A stretch of 19,900 nucleotides of DNA from JAJDIA01 sp031555145 (GTDB lineage Bacteria; Bacteroidota; Bacteroidia; Bacteroidales; Tannerellaceae): contig JAVBUR010000071.1 in the NCBI GenBank assembly GCA_031555145.1, positions 1 to 19,900 of the forward strand, read 5' to 3'. The translations under genes and the position numbers were made by a program. Shown here piece after piece: positions 1 through 7,879 of the stretch. The notes below the pieces were generated by a model. That model had not been told where the DNA came from, made no database searches, and saw only the letters and a program-made list of their open reading frames with translations. Numbering within the stretch: position 1 is the stretch's first letter; each line of letters starts with the position of its first letter.

Positions 1-12
1 CTAATCGACTGT

Positions 13-32
13 CCAGGGGCTTACACCCCTGG
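13..32. repeat. GC-rich perfect hairpin (7-bp stem)
   Basis: CCAGGGG at 13-19 pairs perfectly with CCCCTGG at 26-32 around a 6-nt loop. A smaller CCCC/GGGG hairpin follows at 47-58. Neither is followed by a T-run, so a terminator is unlikely. Paired short GC hairpins in gene-free DNA are typical of REP-like elements; this is a structural call, not a family identification. Confidence 0.5.
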
Positions 33-196
33 CTACGAACACGATACCCCTGACGGGGCATTTTCACTGTCACGACCTCAAGTTATCCCCATACACGCAT
101 CAAAAGATGTGTATAAAGAGTAGCTTCAAAGGCGGGGAGCCATATTACTCTTTGTTACACCATACTAAATACCATTGACACACAATTTGTTTATCC

Positions 197-235
197 CCGG
201 AAAATCTTCAGATGCTGGAAAATCTGAAGATCCGG
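197..235. repeat. Long perfect hairpin, ATCTTCAGAT/ATCTGAAGAT
   Basis: A 10-bp perfect inverted repeat (204-213 and 222-231) encloses an 8-nt loop and is flanked on both sides by CCGG (197-200 and 232-235), which can extend the stem across an AAA bulge. There is no downstream T-run on either strand, so it is not an obvious terminator. It may be a REP-like element or a structured transcript. Confidence 0.5.
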
Positions 236-347
236 CACGCTGTCCTTTGTGAATCGACTGCGTTCTCTACACGAAGTTTTTTTTCAAATTCATCTGTCAT
301 GCTGCCACGCGAAGGGTATTATTGATCTGATAGCGAGTAAATTAAGT

Positions 348-408
348 GCGTGACAGATACCCGTGACAGATCCGTTTTTAGGGTAATTTGCTGTCACATC
401 TGTCACGC
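348..408. repeat. Nested inverted repeat of TGACAGAT motifs
   Basis: The outer stem is 11 bp and perfect (GCGTGACAGAT at 348-358 with ATCTGTCACGC at 398-408). The inner stem is 7 bp (GTGACAG at 363-369 with CTGTCAC at 391-397). Because both stems use the same motif, it occurs twice in each orientation; a fifth copy (ATCTGTCA) lies upstream at 292-299. The loop is 370-390. It could be a binding-site array for a dimeric protein or a folded RNA; the sequence does not decide. Confidence 0.6.
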
Positions 409-486
409 GTATTACTTGTTGAGGCAAACCGGTATGATCGGCCTCTGAAATCGAGGCTGTGATGCACGAGGAGTTTCATCTACATG

Positions 487-580
487 GAACTAAAAGTTCC
501 ACCTGCATAAACTTTTTGTTCCATGCTGATGGAACTTTTTGTTTCTTATGATAAACTTTTTGTTTCATGCAGATGAAACT
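487..580. repeat. 22-bp tandem repeat array with palindromic junctions
   Basis: Units start at 487, 509, 531 and 553, with a fragment at 575-580. The consensus runs roughly AAACTTTTTGTTTCATGCAG followed by AT. Each junction between units can form a hairpin: GTTCCAT-gctg-ATGGAAC at 518-535 and GTTTCAT-gcag-ATGAAAC at 562-579. The paired bases change together (C/G becomes T/A). The first unit has AAAAGTTCC, giving a further dyad with the preceding TGGAACT. Repeats abut without spacers, so this is not a CRISPR array. Confidence 0.75.
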
Positions 581-677
581 CCGGATGGTTGCAGGCGCGA
601 CAAAAACAACTACACGACCCCACAACAAAAACATTCCAATACGGACAAAACTGAAGCCAATAACGTCAAAACTTTCG

Positions 678-685
678 TATGTTTG
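678..685 (+). promoter_or_regulatory. Bacteroides-type -7 element for the acetyltransferase
   Basis: TATGTTTG matches the Bacteroides -7 consensus TAnnTTTG exactly and lies 20 nt upstream of the ATG at 706. No good -33 TTTG is visible at the usual spacing, so the call rests on the -7 box and position alone. It overlaps an in-frame ATG at 679, which argues against that ATG being the real start. Confidence 0.4.
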
Positions 686-705
686 TCGTATTAATATATA
701 TAGCC

Positions 706-1248
706 ATGGAATCCTCTTTTCCCACGCAGCATACGCAACGTCTTGACCTGATTGAGATCAGGCGGGAACATCTCGGTGACATATTCAAACTGTTTGGTGA
801 CGAAAATGTAACGCGTTATTATAACCTACTCCCTTTCCAAACGGAACAAGACGGACAGAAATTAGTAGACTGGTTCGGCAATCGCTTCCAAGAAGGGTTG
901 GGAATACGTTGGGGTATTGCTTTGAAGGGGAGTTCCCATATTATCGGCACCCTTGGATTTAATAACTATGCCAAACAGCACCGGGCCAATCTGGGATACG
1001 ATCTGCAAACTGCTCATTGGAACAACGGTTATATCACCGAAGCCCTCCAGGCTGTGATCGCCTATGGCTTCAATGTGCTTGGAGTCAACCGGATCGAAGC
1101 AGAAGTCATGCAGGGAAATACCGCTTCTGAAAAGGTGTTGGAAAAGCTGGGCTTTCGTAACGAAGGTATCCTGCGCGATTGGATGTTCTGGAACGGCAGG
1201 CATTATGATATGACGATGTTTTCGCTATTGAGAAGGGATGGTTTATAG
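706..1248 (+). CDS. GNAT-family N-acetyltransferase, RimJ/RimL type
   Basis: A protein of 180 aa predicted to transfer an acetyl group from acetyl-CoA to an amine, by family often the N-terminus of a ribosomal protein or a small-molecule amine; the substrate cannot be told. It shows the Acetyltransf_3 pattern: an N-terminal TxRLDLIEIR strand, the central strand HIIGTLGFNN, then LGYDLQTAHWNNGYITEAL, in which the acetyl-CoA-binding turn of this subfamily lies, and a C-terminal NTASEKVLEKLGFRNEGILRD segment that is highly typical of RimJ/RimL. I chose the ATG at 706 (MESSFPTQ) because the upstream ATG at 679 sits inside a -7 promoter box and would add a hydrophobic stretch (FVVLIYIA) uncharacteristic of the family. 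It is a single-gene unit converging on the beta-barrel gene. Confidence 0.85.
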   Translation: MESSFPTQHTQRLDLIEIRREHLGDIFKLFGDENVTRYYNLLPFQTEQDGQKLVDWFGNRFQEGLGIRWGIALKGSSHIIGTLGFNNYAKQHRANLGYDLQTAHWNNGYITEALQAVIAYGFNVLGVNRIEAEVMQGNTASEKVLEKLGFRNEGILRDWMFWNGRHYDMTMFSLLRRDGL

Positions 1249-1298
1249 TACTCTTCTCAACAGCGAAAACGATTGGTAGTAAGTCTGTGCAAAGCAGA

Positions 1299-1778
1299 TC
1301 AGAAGTTATAATAGAAGCCGAGGCTTATATTGTTTGTGTCCAGGTTGATGCCGGTGGATTTGGTAAGGGGGGTGTTATTGTATCCCAGGAATCCGTATTT
1401 AGCGAAAAAGGAGATATGGTCGGTTGCCCTGACTGCCAGGCCGGGTGTAATACCCACACCGCAGTAGGTGTCGGAATCAGCGAGATAGAGTTCCACGCCG
1501 GCATCGGCATACATGCTGAAGATCCCTTTTCTGAAGAAGGTGAATCTGGCATACGGCGAGATGGAAAACGCATCTTCGCCATCGTAATTGTAATAGCCTA
1601 ATTTCCCGCCAAACGCCCATTTGTCGTTAAAATTGTAACCTACTTCAGGGGCGATTTTGACATAAGAGGTACCTGAATAGTCAAGTATGGACAATGAACC
1701 ACCTGCGTACGTTTGCGCTTTGCCAAGTAAGGGGAAAGAAGCGATCAGGAGAAATAAAAACAAACCTTTTAGTTTCAT
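1299..1778 (-). CDS. Small outer-membrane beta-barrel protein with signal peptide
   Basis: A 159-aa protein starting MKLKGLFLFLLIASFP, with a clear type I signal peptide and likely cleavage near GKAQ. The mature part is a run of alternating, glycine- and aromatic-rich amphipathic strands (APEVGYNFNDKWAFGGKLGYY, PYARFTFF, SLGFYYNF) ending in a C-terminal phenylalanine, the usual signature for BAM-dependent insertion in the outer membrane. The size fits an 8-stranded OmpW/OmpX/opacity-like porin-type barrel; the specific function is unknown. I preferred the ATG at 1778 over one nine codons upstream because it begins the signal peptide directly. It converges on the acetyltransferase with a gap of 50 bp and no obvious terminator. 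Confidence 0.75.
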   Translation of the reverse strand: MKLKGLFLFLLIASFPLLGKAQTYAGGSLSILDYSGTSYVKIAPEVGYNFNDKWAFGGKLGYYNYDGEDAFSISPYARFTFFRKGIFSMYADAGVELYLADSDTYCGVGITPGLAVRATDHISFFAKYGFLGYNNTPLTKSTGINLDTNNISLGFYYNF

Positions 1779-1852
1779 AATACATGTAATTTTAGGGGTA
1801 AACAATTGGTAATAGTTTAGTTTTTGACCCGCATGTAGGTATGGGTACTGAG

Positions 1853-1860
1853 CAAATATA
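1853..1860 (-). promoter_or_regulatory. Bacteroides-type -7 element for the beta-barrel gene
   Basis: Read on the minus strand this is TATATTTG, an exact TAnnTTTG, 74 nt upstream of the ATG at 1778. No convincing -33 element is visible at the standard spacing. Confidence 0.4.
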
Positions 1861-1940
1861 GAGAAATAGTCCGGGTTATCATCCTATTCGTTGTATAAAT
1901 ATTAGGTAGAGGGGTGTTTTAATGGATGATGAAACAAATA

Positions 1941-1977
1941 AAGAGGGTGTGTCAAACGGATTCTGACACACCCTCTT
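1941..1977 (-). terminator. Rho-independent terminator of the SusCD operon
   Basis: A perfect 14-bp inverted repeat (1941-1954 with 1964-1977, 9-nt loop) lies 41 bp beyond the stop of the last operon gene. Read on the minus strand the stem is followed by the T-rich tract TATTTGTTTC. It would end the five-gene transcript and separate it from the beta-barrel gene promoter. Confidence 0.8.
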
Positions 1978-2018
1978 CCTTTAGCGGAGAGGCCTTTTAC
2001 CCCACTGCCGCTTTCGAC

Positions 2019-3305
2019 TTACTTCTGTGAAATCGTCAGTTTAGCGCTATTGGTGCCGCCCGACAGATCCACAATAAACTCGTAGGCGGCGCCGTTTTCC
2101 AACTTGACGCCCGACTTCAGGTTAAGGTTGCCCGAGTCTGCTCCGTTGGTGCCGTCGCCCATTAAGATGAGATCACTAGTGGTGGATATTTTATCGTGTG
2201 TAAACTCGCCGCCCCAATTCTTCTGGAAGAAGAACTTGAAGTTGATTGCGTCGGTTTTTATATGTGTGCCGGCCACTAAGGTAACGCGATATTTCTTGTT
2301 GCCTATGGGCGCCATACAGAATCCCTTGCTTGGCGTCCAACTGATACCGTTGGAAGCATACGAGGGCTTACCGATGTTGCCGTCGCCAATGATCCAGATC
2401 GCACCTGTTCCGTCGGCTTGCGTGGTAGCCAGTTCGCCGTTCAGCAATACTTCAACAGCGAAATACGTGAGGGTGGTATTGGCCGTGATCCGATACGTAC
2501 CGGTTGCAGCCTGGAAGATAAACTCGTTGTCCGATCCATCTACTTTACCAAAGAAGTCGGGGTCGATCCACCAGCCGGAAATACCGGTGATGCCTTCCAT
2601 GATCACCTTCTGTCCCTTTGCAAGCTCCAGGTCGGCAGGGAAGGCGGACACCGTGATTGGATCTTTCTCTTCCACTACGGCCACAATGAAGTTCAATGCG
2701 GGAAGCAACACTTCCTTGTTGGCACAGGATACCAACCGTATCTGCGCCGTACCGTTCTTGGTACCTTCCGGTACGTTTAGCTTGATGAAGCCGGTTGATT
2801 TGCGATTAAAGTCGATCGCGTTGACGACCACATCGCCTTTGTCGCCCGGGAAAATGGCTTTCTCAAAGAACTCCATATCCGTACCGGTGATGATCAGTTC
2901 GTCGCCAATGCCGGCCTTGTCGCCCGGCGCCAGTGTGGCAACCGATGGGCTTCCTACCGTCAGGGGGATACGGGCGGTAACCGACTGGTTGCCGGCCTGT
3001 ACGGTCAGTTCACCGCCTTGCGCCGCAATCCCTGCCGGAGCGATAACGCGGATATCGTTGGAGGTGACGGCCTTGATAGCCGTCACACTTACGCCACCGG
3101 GAAAGACTACGGAAGTCACTCCGTCGAGTCCGGTACCGTTGATCACCACTTCCTGCCCTTCAATCACTTTCGTCGGGCTGTATACTTTGATGGATAGTCC
3201 TTCAGACAATGCATCGTCCTTGCTGTCGTCGCATGAGCTTACCACCACCCCTGCACAGAGGGTGATGAAGACAGCTATGAGGGATATAAAACTATTTCTT
3301 TTCAT
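2019..3305 (-). CDS. TIG-domain surface glycan-binding lipoprotein (SusE/F-like)
   Basis: A 428-aa lipoprotein with a type II signal peptide (MKRNSFISLIAVFITLCAG), lipobox VSSC with Cys25, and acidic DDSKDD directly after it, as in Bacteroidetes surface-exposed lipoproteins. Residues about 38-118 form an IPT/TIG immunoglobulin-like domain (VYSPTKVIEGQEVVINGTGL, then a VVFPGG strand). A second similar domain spans about 119-205 (GDELIITGTDM). The C-terminal half (about 215-428) resembles SusE/SusF-type starch-binding modules and the DUF5121/DUF5125 families, with aromatic residues such as SGWWIDPDFFG and FKFFFQKNWGG that could contact sugar. As the last gene of the SusCD operon, 33 bp after SusD2, it should act at the cell surface in glycan capture. 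Ligand unknown. Confidence 0.8.
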   Translation of the reverse strand: MKRNSFISLIAVFITLCAGVVVSSCDDSKDDALSEGLSIKVYSPTKVIEGQEVVINGTGLDGVTSVVFPGGVSVTAIKAVTSNDIRVIAPAGIAAQGGELTVQAGNQSVTARIPLTVGSPSVATLAPGDKAGIGDELIITGTDMEFFEKAIFPGDKGDVVVNAIDFNRKSTGFIKLNVPEGTKNGTAQIRLVSCANKEVLLPALNFIVAVVEEKDPITVSAFPADLELAKGQKVIMEGITGISGWWIDPDFFGKVDGSDNEFIFQAATGTYRITANTTLTYFAVEVLLNGELATTQADGTGAIWIIGDGNIGKPSYASNGISWTPSKGFCMAPIGNKKYRVTLVAGTHIKTDAINFKFFFQKNWGGEFTHDKISTTSDLILMGDGTNGADSGNLNLKSGVKLENGAAYEFIVDLSGGTNSAKLTISQK

Positions 3306-3338
3306 ATATATCTTTCGTTACGTCATTCATGGATGCTA

Positions 3339-5027
3339 CTAATTCCATCCGGGATTTTGCACTAACTTCTTGTTCTTCTGGAGCTCTGTCTGCGGAATGG
3401 GGTAGAGGTTGTATTTCTCCTCCCATTGGCGGGACTTGCTCTTCCGGTTCAGGACTACTTCATTGTTGACCAGTTGCAGGTCGGCAATCTCGACCTTGGT
3501 GAAGAACTCTTTTCCTTTCTTCCAACGGCGGATATCCCAGAAACGATGGTCTTCAAAGGCCAGTTCCACCAGGCGTTCACGCATGTAGCGTTCTTCAAAG
3601 CCGGCGTTTCCTGCGAAATTGGGCATCATGATGTCCGGACGGTTACGCAGCACGTTGATGGCTTCGTTGGCCGACAGACCGAATTCACCTTTCGTATCGG
3701 CATCACCATAATAATTATACATGGCTTCGGCATAGTTCAGATAGACTTCCGCCAGACGCATCACAATCCAGGTGTGGCGACGTGTGGTGGGGTTATTGAA
3801 GGCGGTGACGCAGTTGCCGTCGACATATTTCCGCAGGTAGTAGCCCGTAGGTGTTGCGCCGTACTTGGGCGAACCGTTGAATCCACCGGCATACGTCTGG
3901 ATCGTGATTTGCTGCGTACTGTTGGTCGGCCACTTGTCGCCGTTTTTCACTACCGTCAGTGCAAAACGGGGGTCTAAACCATCATAGGGATTTTCCTGGG
4001 TGATATTTACCGATCCGGGATACCGCTTCTTGAAGGTCTCGCCGTTGTTCTTGTATTCGTAGGCATCCACCAGTGATTGCGTAGGACAGTTGCCCGAGTT
4101 ACCGTTTTCTACCCCTACCGGATAGTTGGCCTTTTCAAATTCATTGTCGGCGATCCGGCCCAGTCCCATGATAAACTCGGCGTTGTAGAACGCATTGTGC
4201 CCCCACAGATCGGCGTATGCACTTAAGCGGATTCCCCAGCCATCGGCCTTGTCGAGCAATTCTTTGGATGCGGCGGCTGCTTGTTTCCAGCGCTCCTTGT
4301 TGTTGTCTGTATTGAACAGGGGAGAAGCGGCGTATAACAGCGTGCGGGCTTTCAGGGCTAAAACGGCGGCGCGGGTGGCACGTCCGACTTCCTGGTTGGG
4401 CTCGGTCTGATAGGTATACGGCAGGTATTCGGCAATAGCGTCGCATTCGTCGACGATAAACTTGAAGACATCCTGAACCGGAGTGCGTGTTACGTTATTC
4501 GCTTCCGCATTCGTCAGGGTCGTTGTCACTAGAGGCACATCCCCATACGTTTTAGCCAGTTCGAAGTAATAGTACGCCCGGAGGAACCGTAACTCGTACG
4601 GATAGAGTTCAAACTGCTGAACCATGTTCGGATAGCTGCTATCGTATTTGTAATCATCCAGGTTGATCTGGTCTATTTTCTCCAGATAAATATGTACTTC
4701 GGCAATGGCCCGGTAAGCGGTTATCCAGGTGTTGGCGAATGCGTAGGCCGGCGTCCAGCCTCCGTTATAATACTTGTGGATATCAGATAGGGAAACGGCA
4801 AAATCCGCCTCGTCCGTAGCGCTGGCTTTGACTCCTCCGTTGTAGCTCAGCTTCAGTTCGCTGAACATCTGTCCATAGACATCAAAGACCAGGTTCTTCA
4901 CACCGTTGATCGGACTATTGTACGTCCATTCCTCATCGCGGGTACTTGCTTCGTTGTAATCCAGGTCGACACATCCGGCAAGGAACACGGTCGACAGTGC
5001 GATTAGTATATATTTTTTACTGTTCAT
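3339..5027 (-). CDS. SusD-like surface glycan-binding lipoprotein (SusD2)
   Basis: A 562-aa SusD/RagB family lipoprotein: signal peptide MNSKKYILIALSTVFLAGC with lipobox Cys19. The helical TPR-like core is visible (PYELRFLRAYYYFELAKTYG, ALKARTLLYAASPLFN). The C-terminal SusD domain has the family motif RERLVELAFEDHRFWDIRRW near the end, and the protein finishes LVQNPGWN. It forms the lid on its partner SusC barrel and holds the oligosaccharide for import. It lies 18 bp downstream of SusC2, so the two are translated from one transcript and should form one complex. The length is usual for the family. Confidence 0.93.
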   Translation of the reverse strand: MNSKKYILIALSTVFLAGCVDLDYNEASTRDEEWTYNSPINGVKNLVFDVYGQMFSELKLSYNGGVKASATDEADFAVSLSDIHKYYNGGWTPAYAFANTWITAYRAIAEVHIYLEKIDQINLDDYKYDSSYPNMVQQFELYPYELRFLRAYYYFELAKTYGDVPLVTTTLTNAEANNVTRTPVQDVFKFIVDECDAIAEYLPYTYQTEPNQEVGRATRAAVLALKARTLLYAASPLFNTDNNKERWKQAAAASKELLDKADGWGIRLSAYADLWGHNAFYNAEFIMGLGRIADNEFEKANYPVGVENGNSGNCPTQSLVDAYEYKNNGETFKKRYPGSVNITQENPYDGLDPRFALTVVKNGDKWPTNSTQQITIQTYAGGFNGSPKYGATPTGYYLRKYVDGNCVTAFNNPTTRRHTWIVMRLAEVYLNYAEAMYNYYGDADTKGEFGLSANEAINVLRNRPDIMMPNFAGNAGFEERYMRERLVELAFEDHRFWDIRRWKKGKEFFTKVEIADLQLVNNEVVLNRKSKSRQWEEKYNLYPIPQTELQKNKKLVQNPGWN

Positions 5028-5045
5028 ATTTTCGTTATTTGAAGG

Positions 5046-7841
5046 TTAGAATGTTAAAGACAAACCTACATTGACTGATTTCAACACCGGATAAGCTGTA
5101 GAGAGGACTTCCGCATCCATGGCATCTACGTTGTCGAAAGACAGGAGGTTTTGTCCCTGGACGAATACTTTCGCTCCCGACATGCGCGCTTTCTGCGTCC
5201 ACTGGGTAGGAATCTTGTAATAGAGTTCGCAGTTACGCAATTTCAGGAAATTGATCTTCTGATACCAGATGGTACTTCCCTGGATGTTGTTCGGAACACT
5301 TTCAGAAGATAAGCGCGGATAAAGTGCGGCATCCCCCATCACATCCCACGAATGGTTGTAATACTCCTTTGAGAGGTTCTTGTTGCCTGTGAGTACATTC
5401 CATACACCGTCTACCGCATACAGGTTCTTCATATAATTGCCTGCTCCCTGGAACAAGGCATTGAAACCAAACCCTTTGTATTCGGCACCAACACTGAAGG
5501 CGTAGTTTAGTTCGGGAAGATTCATACCACTACCTAAACTGGTATAGTCAAATTGATTGATCACTCCGTCGCTGTTTATGTCTTTGTATTTCACATCTCC
5601 CGGGCGTACGGTTGAGAACTCCTGACGAGGGCTGTTGTCGATATCGGCCTGGTCTTTAAAGAAACCGATCGCTTCCAATCCCCACGCTTCGTTGACACGC
5701 TTGCCTACCGGGTCGACGTTGGGGTAGGGAGGTTCTCCGATGAAGTTGGTCACTTCGTTGGTTGCCCAAGCCATGGAGGCCGATGCGTTCAGATAGAGGT
5801 CTTTTCCTATTTTTTTTGCATATTTAGCGCCCAGTTCAAATCCGTAGCTGCCAATCTCACCCACATCACTGTAAGCCGACTGTATACCTACTACATACGA
5901 GTTTTCAAGTGCAGCAGGGAGCATGATATGGCTTCTTTTCTGGTAGTATACATCGGCCGTGATGTCTAATGCATTCCACAAACGAAGGTCGGTTCCGATA
6001 TCGAACTTGGCTGCTGTCTCCTGCTGGAAGTCGGTAGTCGGGAACGCATTCAGGAAGGCTCCGTTGCCTGTCGTGTATTGATTGCCGTAAATAAAGTAGC
6101 CGTTGGAATACTGCCAGGAGGAAAGCCATATACCGTGTTCGGGTACATAGTCAGTATGCTGAATACCTGCCGATCCTCTTACCTTACCATACGTAAGCAT
6201 GCCGCTTTCGGGGTTGTTTGCGAAGATGTAGGCTAACGACAGCGTCGGTGAGAATGCCCAGGTGGCCGGATAACTCCGGTTCGAACCGTTGGCCGCCAGT
6301 ACGAGGTCGGCTACATATTTGTTCTGAAGGTCGTAATGGAAAGCCCCCATCCAGTTCGCGCGGTAGTAGGTGCTTCCACGGCCATCCAACATATCACCCT
6401 GTGTGTTGTAGATCAATGAAGCGGCAAAATGGTCGTCATCGATAAATGAGGTATTGTAATGGAAGCCCATGGCGCTATTCGCCCTTCTCCACTGTGTGTT
6501 GACACCATAGTTGAAAGCCAGTTTCTCATCCTTATTCCCCATGATCACTTCTTTCACGTTGCTCTTATCACCAATGGCGCCGGTATAGTACTCGTATCCG
6601 TATTGAAATCCTTTGCTACGATTCTCATTGGTAATGGAAGAGTTGTCATAGCCTGCGCTGATGAAAGCACTCAACCCTTTTACCCAGAAACTCAGGTCCT
6701 GCGTAAGTTTGGCATCTGCCCAGAGCTGACGCTGGTGGGTTTTCGTGAATCCGGTCGACTGGATCCTGGCCGCCACGTTGGCATCGCCATACGTTTCGTT
6801 ACCCCCCCATATGCCATTCGATGTTTTATAGGGGAATGCACTGGCCGGGGTCGTATACACCAAGTCGGAGACACGGCTTGCCCATGCACCATATGGCTGG
6901 TTGGTTTCCACGAAAATACCCAATACATTCACTGTCATTTTGGTGGTGGACGACAAGGAGAAGTCGACATTCGAGCGGATATTGGCTTTGGAGTACTTCA
7001 GCTGAGAGTTATATTCACCCTGTTCGGTCCCTTTTAACAAGCCCCGGCTGTCGGTATAATCCATCATGGTATAAAAGCGTACTTTGTCGTTTCCACCAAA
7101 GACCGACAGGTTGGCCCGGTCTTCGGAGCCGTTGTCGTTGAACGCCATATCTTTCCAGTTTACATTCGGATAGAAGTTAGGATCGGTGCCCGATTTAAAC
7201 AGATCGAGTTCCTGTTGGGAATACGCAGGCGCTAAGCCGTCGTTGATACGGGCCTTGTTTAAGGCAGACGCATAACCGTGTCCGTCCAACATATCGGCAA
7301 ATTCCGCACCAAACGTGAACTTGTGGCTGTATCCCACTTTGATCTGTGTTTTACCGTCGTGTCCTCTTTTGGTTTTCACCAGGATGGCGCCATTGATCCC
7401 TTCGTGGCCCAGCAGGGCTACTGCTGCTGCATCTTTCAGCACGGTTACGCTTTCTACCTCCTCTACAGTGAGACGGTCGATCGGTCTTTTATACCCGTCC
7501 ACCAGTGTGAGAATCGTTTCATCCCAATAGGTTTTATATCCCCGGATGCTTAAGGAGGCTCCCGTGTTTTCTTCTCCAACAAAACCGGGATTCTGGAATA
7601 CGTTCAACCCCAGTAACCGTCCATACAGTGCGTCGGCTAAACTGGTGGCAGCTGTTTGTTGCAATTCCTCTGCCGTTATAATGGTCGTTGCAGCGGTCGA
7701 AAGGAACTCGGTCTCTTTCACCCCAAAGCCCAGATCCACTTTCTGCAACGTCTTGTCGTCGAGTGTCACTTGTGCATTGGCCGATAGGACGGCAGCAAAG
7801 GACACAAGTAAACCTATTTTTATTATGTGACTACTATTCAT
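5046..7841 (-). CDS. SusC-like TonB-dependent transporter without N-terminal extension (SusC2)
   Basis: A 931-aa outer-membrane transporter with signal peptide MNSSHIIKIGLLVSFAAVLSANA. A plug domain follows at about 50-165, with the typical SVTVLKDAAAVALLG and NGAILVKTKRG segments, then a long beta-barrel ending in LSLTF with terminal Phe. Unlike most SusC proteins it has no carboxypeptidase-D-regulatory-like domain between signal peptide and plug: the mature protein starts almost at once with KVDLGFGVKETEFLSTAA. That segment aligns with the TonB-box region (EVVVIGYGxxKKxxxTGAV) but is much changed. No FecR/STN-type signalling domain is present. It would import the ligand held by SusD2, driven by TonB-ExbBD. 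It is shorter than SusC1 mainly because of the missing N-terminal domain and a smaller barrel. Confidence 0.92.
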   Translation of the reverse strand: MNSSHIIKIGLLVSFAAVLSANAQVTLDDKTLQKVDLGFGVKETEFLSTAATTIITAEELQQTAATSLADALYGRLLGLNVFQNPGFVGEENTGASLSIRGYKTYWDETILTLVDGYKRPIDRLTVEEVESVTVLKDAAAVALLGHEGINGAILVKTKRGHDGKTQIKVGYSHKFTFGAEFADMLDGHGYASALNKARINDGLAPAYSQQELDLFKSGTDPNFYPNVNWKDMAFNDNGSEDRANLSVFGGNDKVRFYTMMDYTDSRGLLKGTEQGEYNSQLKYSKANIRSNVDFSLSSTTKMTVNVLGIFVETNQPYGAWASRVSDLVYTTPASAFPYKTSNGIWGGNETYGDANVAARIQSTGFTKTHQRQLWADAKLTQDLSFWVKGLSAFISAGYDNSSITNENRSKGFQYGYEYYTGAIGDKSNVKEVIMGNKDEKLAFNYGVNTQWRRANSAMGFHYNTSFIDDDHFAASLIYNTQGDMLDGRGSTYYRANWMGAFHYDLQNKYVADLVLAANGSNRSYPATWAFSPTLSLAYIFANNPESGMLTYGKVRGSAGIQHTDYVPEHGIWLSSWQYSNGYFIYGNQYTTGNGAFLNAFPTTDFQQETAAKFDIGTDLRLWNALDITADVYYQKRSHIMLPAALENSYVVGIQSAYSDVGEIGSYGFELGAKYAKKIGKDLYLNASASMAWATNEVTNFIGEPPYPNVDPVGKRVNEAWGLEAIGFFKDQADIDNSPRQEFSTVRPGDVKYKDINSDGVINQFDYTSLGSGMNLPELNYAFSVGAEYKGFGFNALFQGAGNYMKNLYAVDGVWNVLTGNKNLSKEYYNHSWDVMGDAALYPRLSSESVPNNIQGSTIWYQKINFLKLRNCELYYKIPTQWTQKARMSGAKVFVQGQNLLSFDNVDAMDAEVLSTAYPVLKSVNVGLSLTF

Positions 7842-7879
7842 GATTTAAAATTATAAGTCTGACATTATTAACGATTCAA

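Larger units (their letters stand above)
1..678. other. Gene-free, repeat-rich intergenic region
   Basis: I see no convincing coding region in these 678 bases. The stretch holds several distinct inverted or tandem repeats, listed separately (13-32, 197-235, 348-408, 487-580). A short imperfect dyad also lies at 91-114 (ATACAC ... GTGTAT). The density of hairpins is unlike a normal promoter region and suggests mobile or REP-like intergenic repeats. The left edge may contain the end of a feature that begins outside the window. Confidence 0.6.

Noticed and set aside
487..580. The 22-bp repeat array as a short CRISPR
   Set aside because: The units abut directly, there are no spacers, and the repeats differ from each other; no cas genes are nearby.
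679..705. Start of the acetyltransferase at the upstream ATG
   Set aside because: It overlaps an exact -7 promoter box and adds a hydrophobic stretch not found in GNAT proteins.
2104..3342. Long open frame (412 codons) on the plus strand
   Set aside because: It lies fully antisense to the TIG lipoprotein, has no recognisable domain or signal peptide, and its composition is that expected from a reversed coding sequence.
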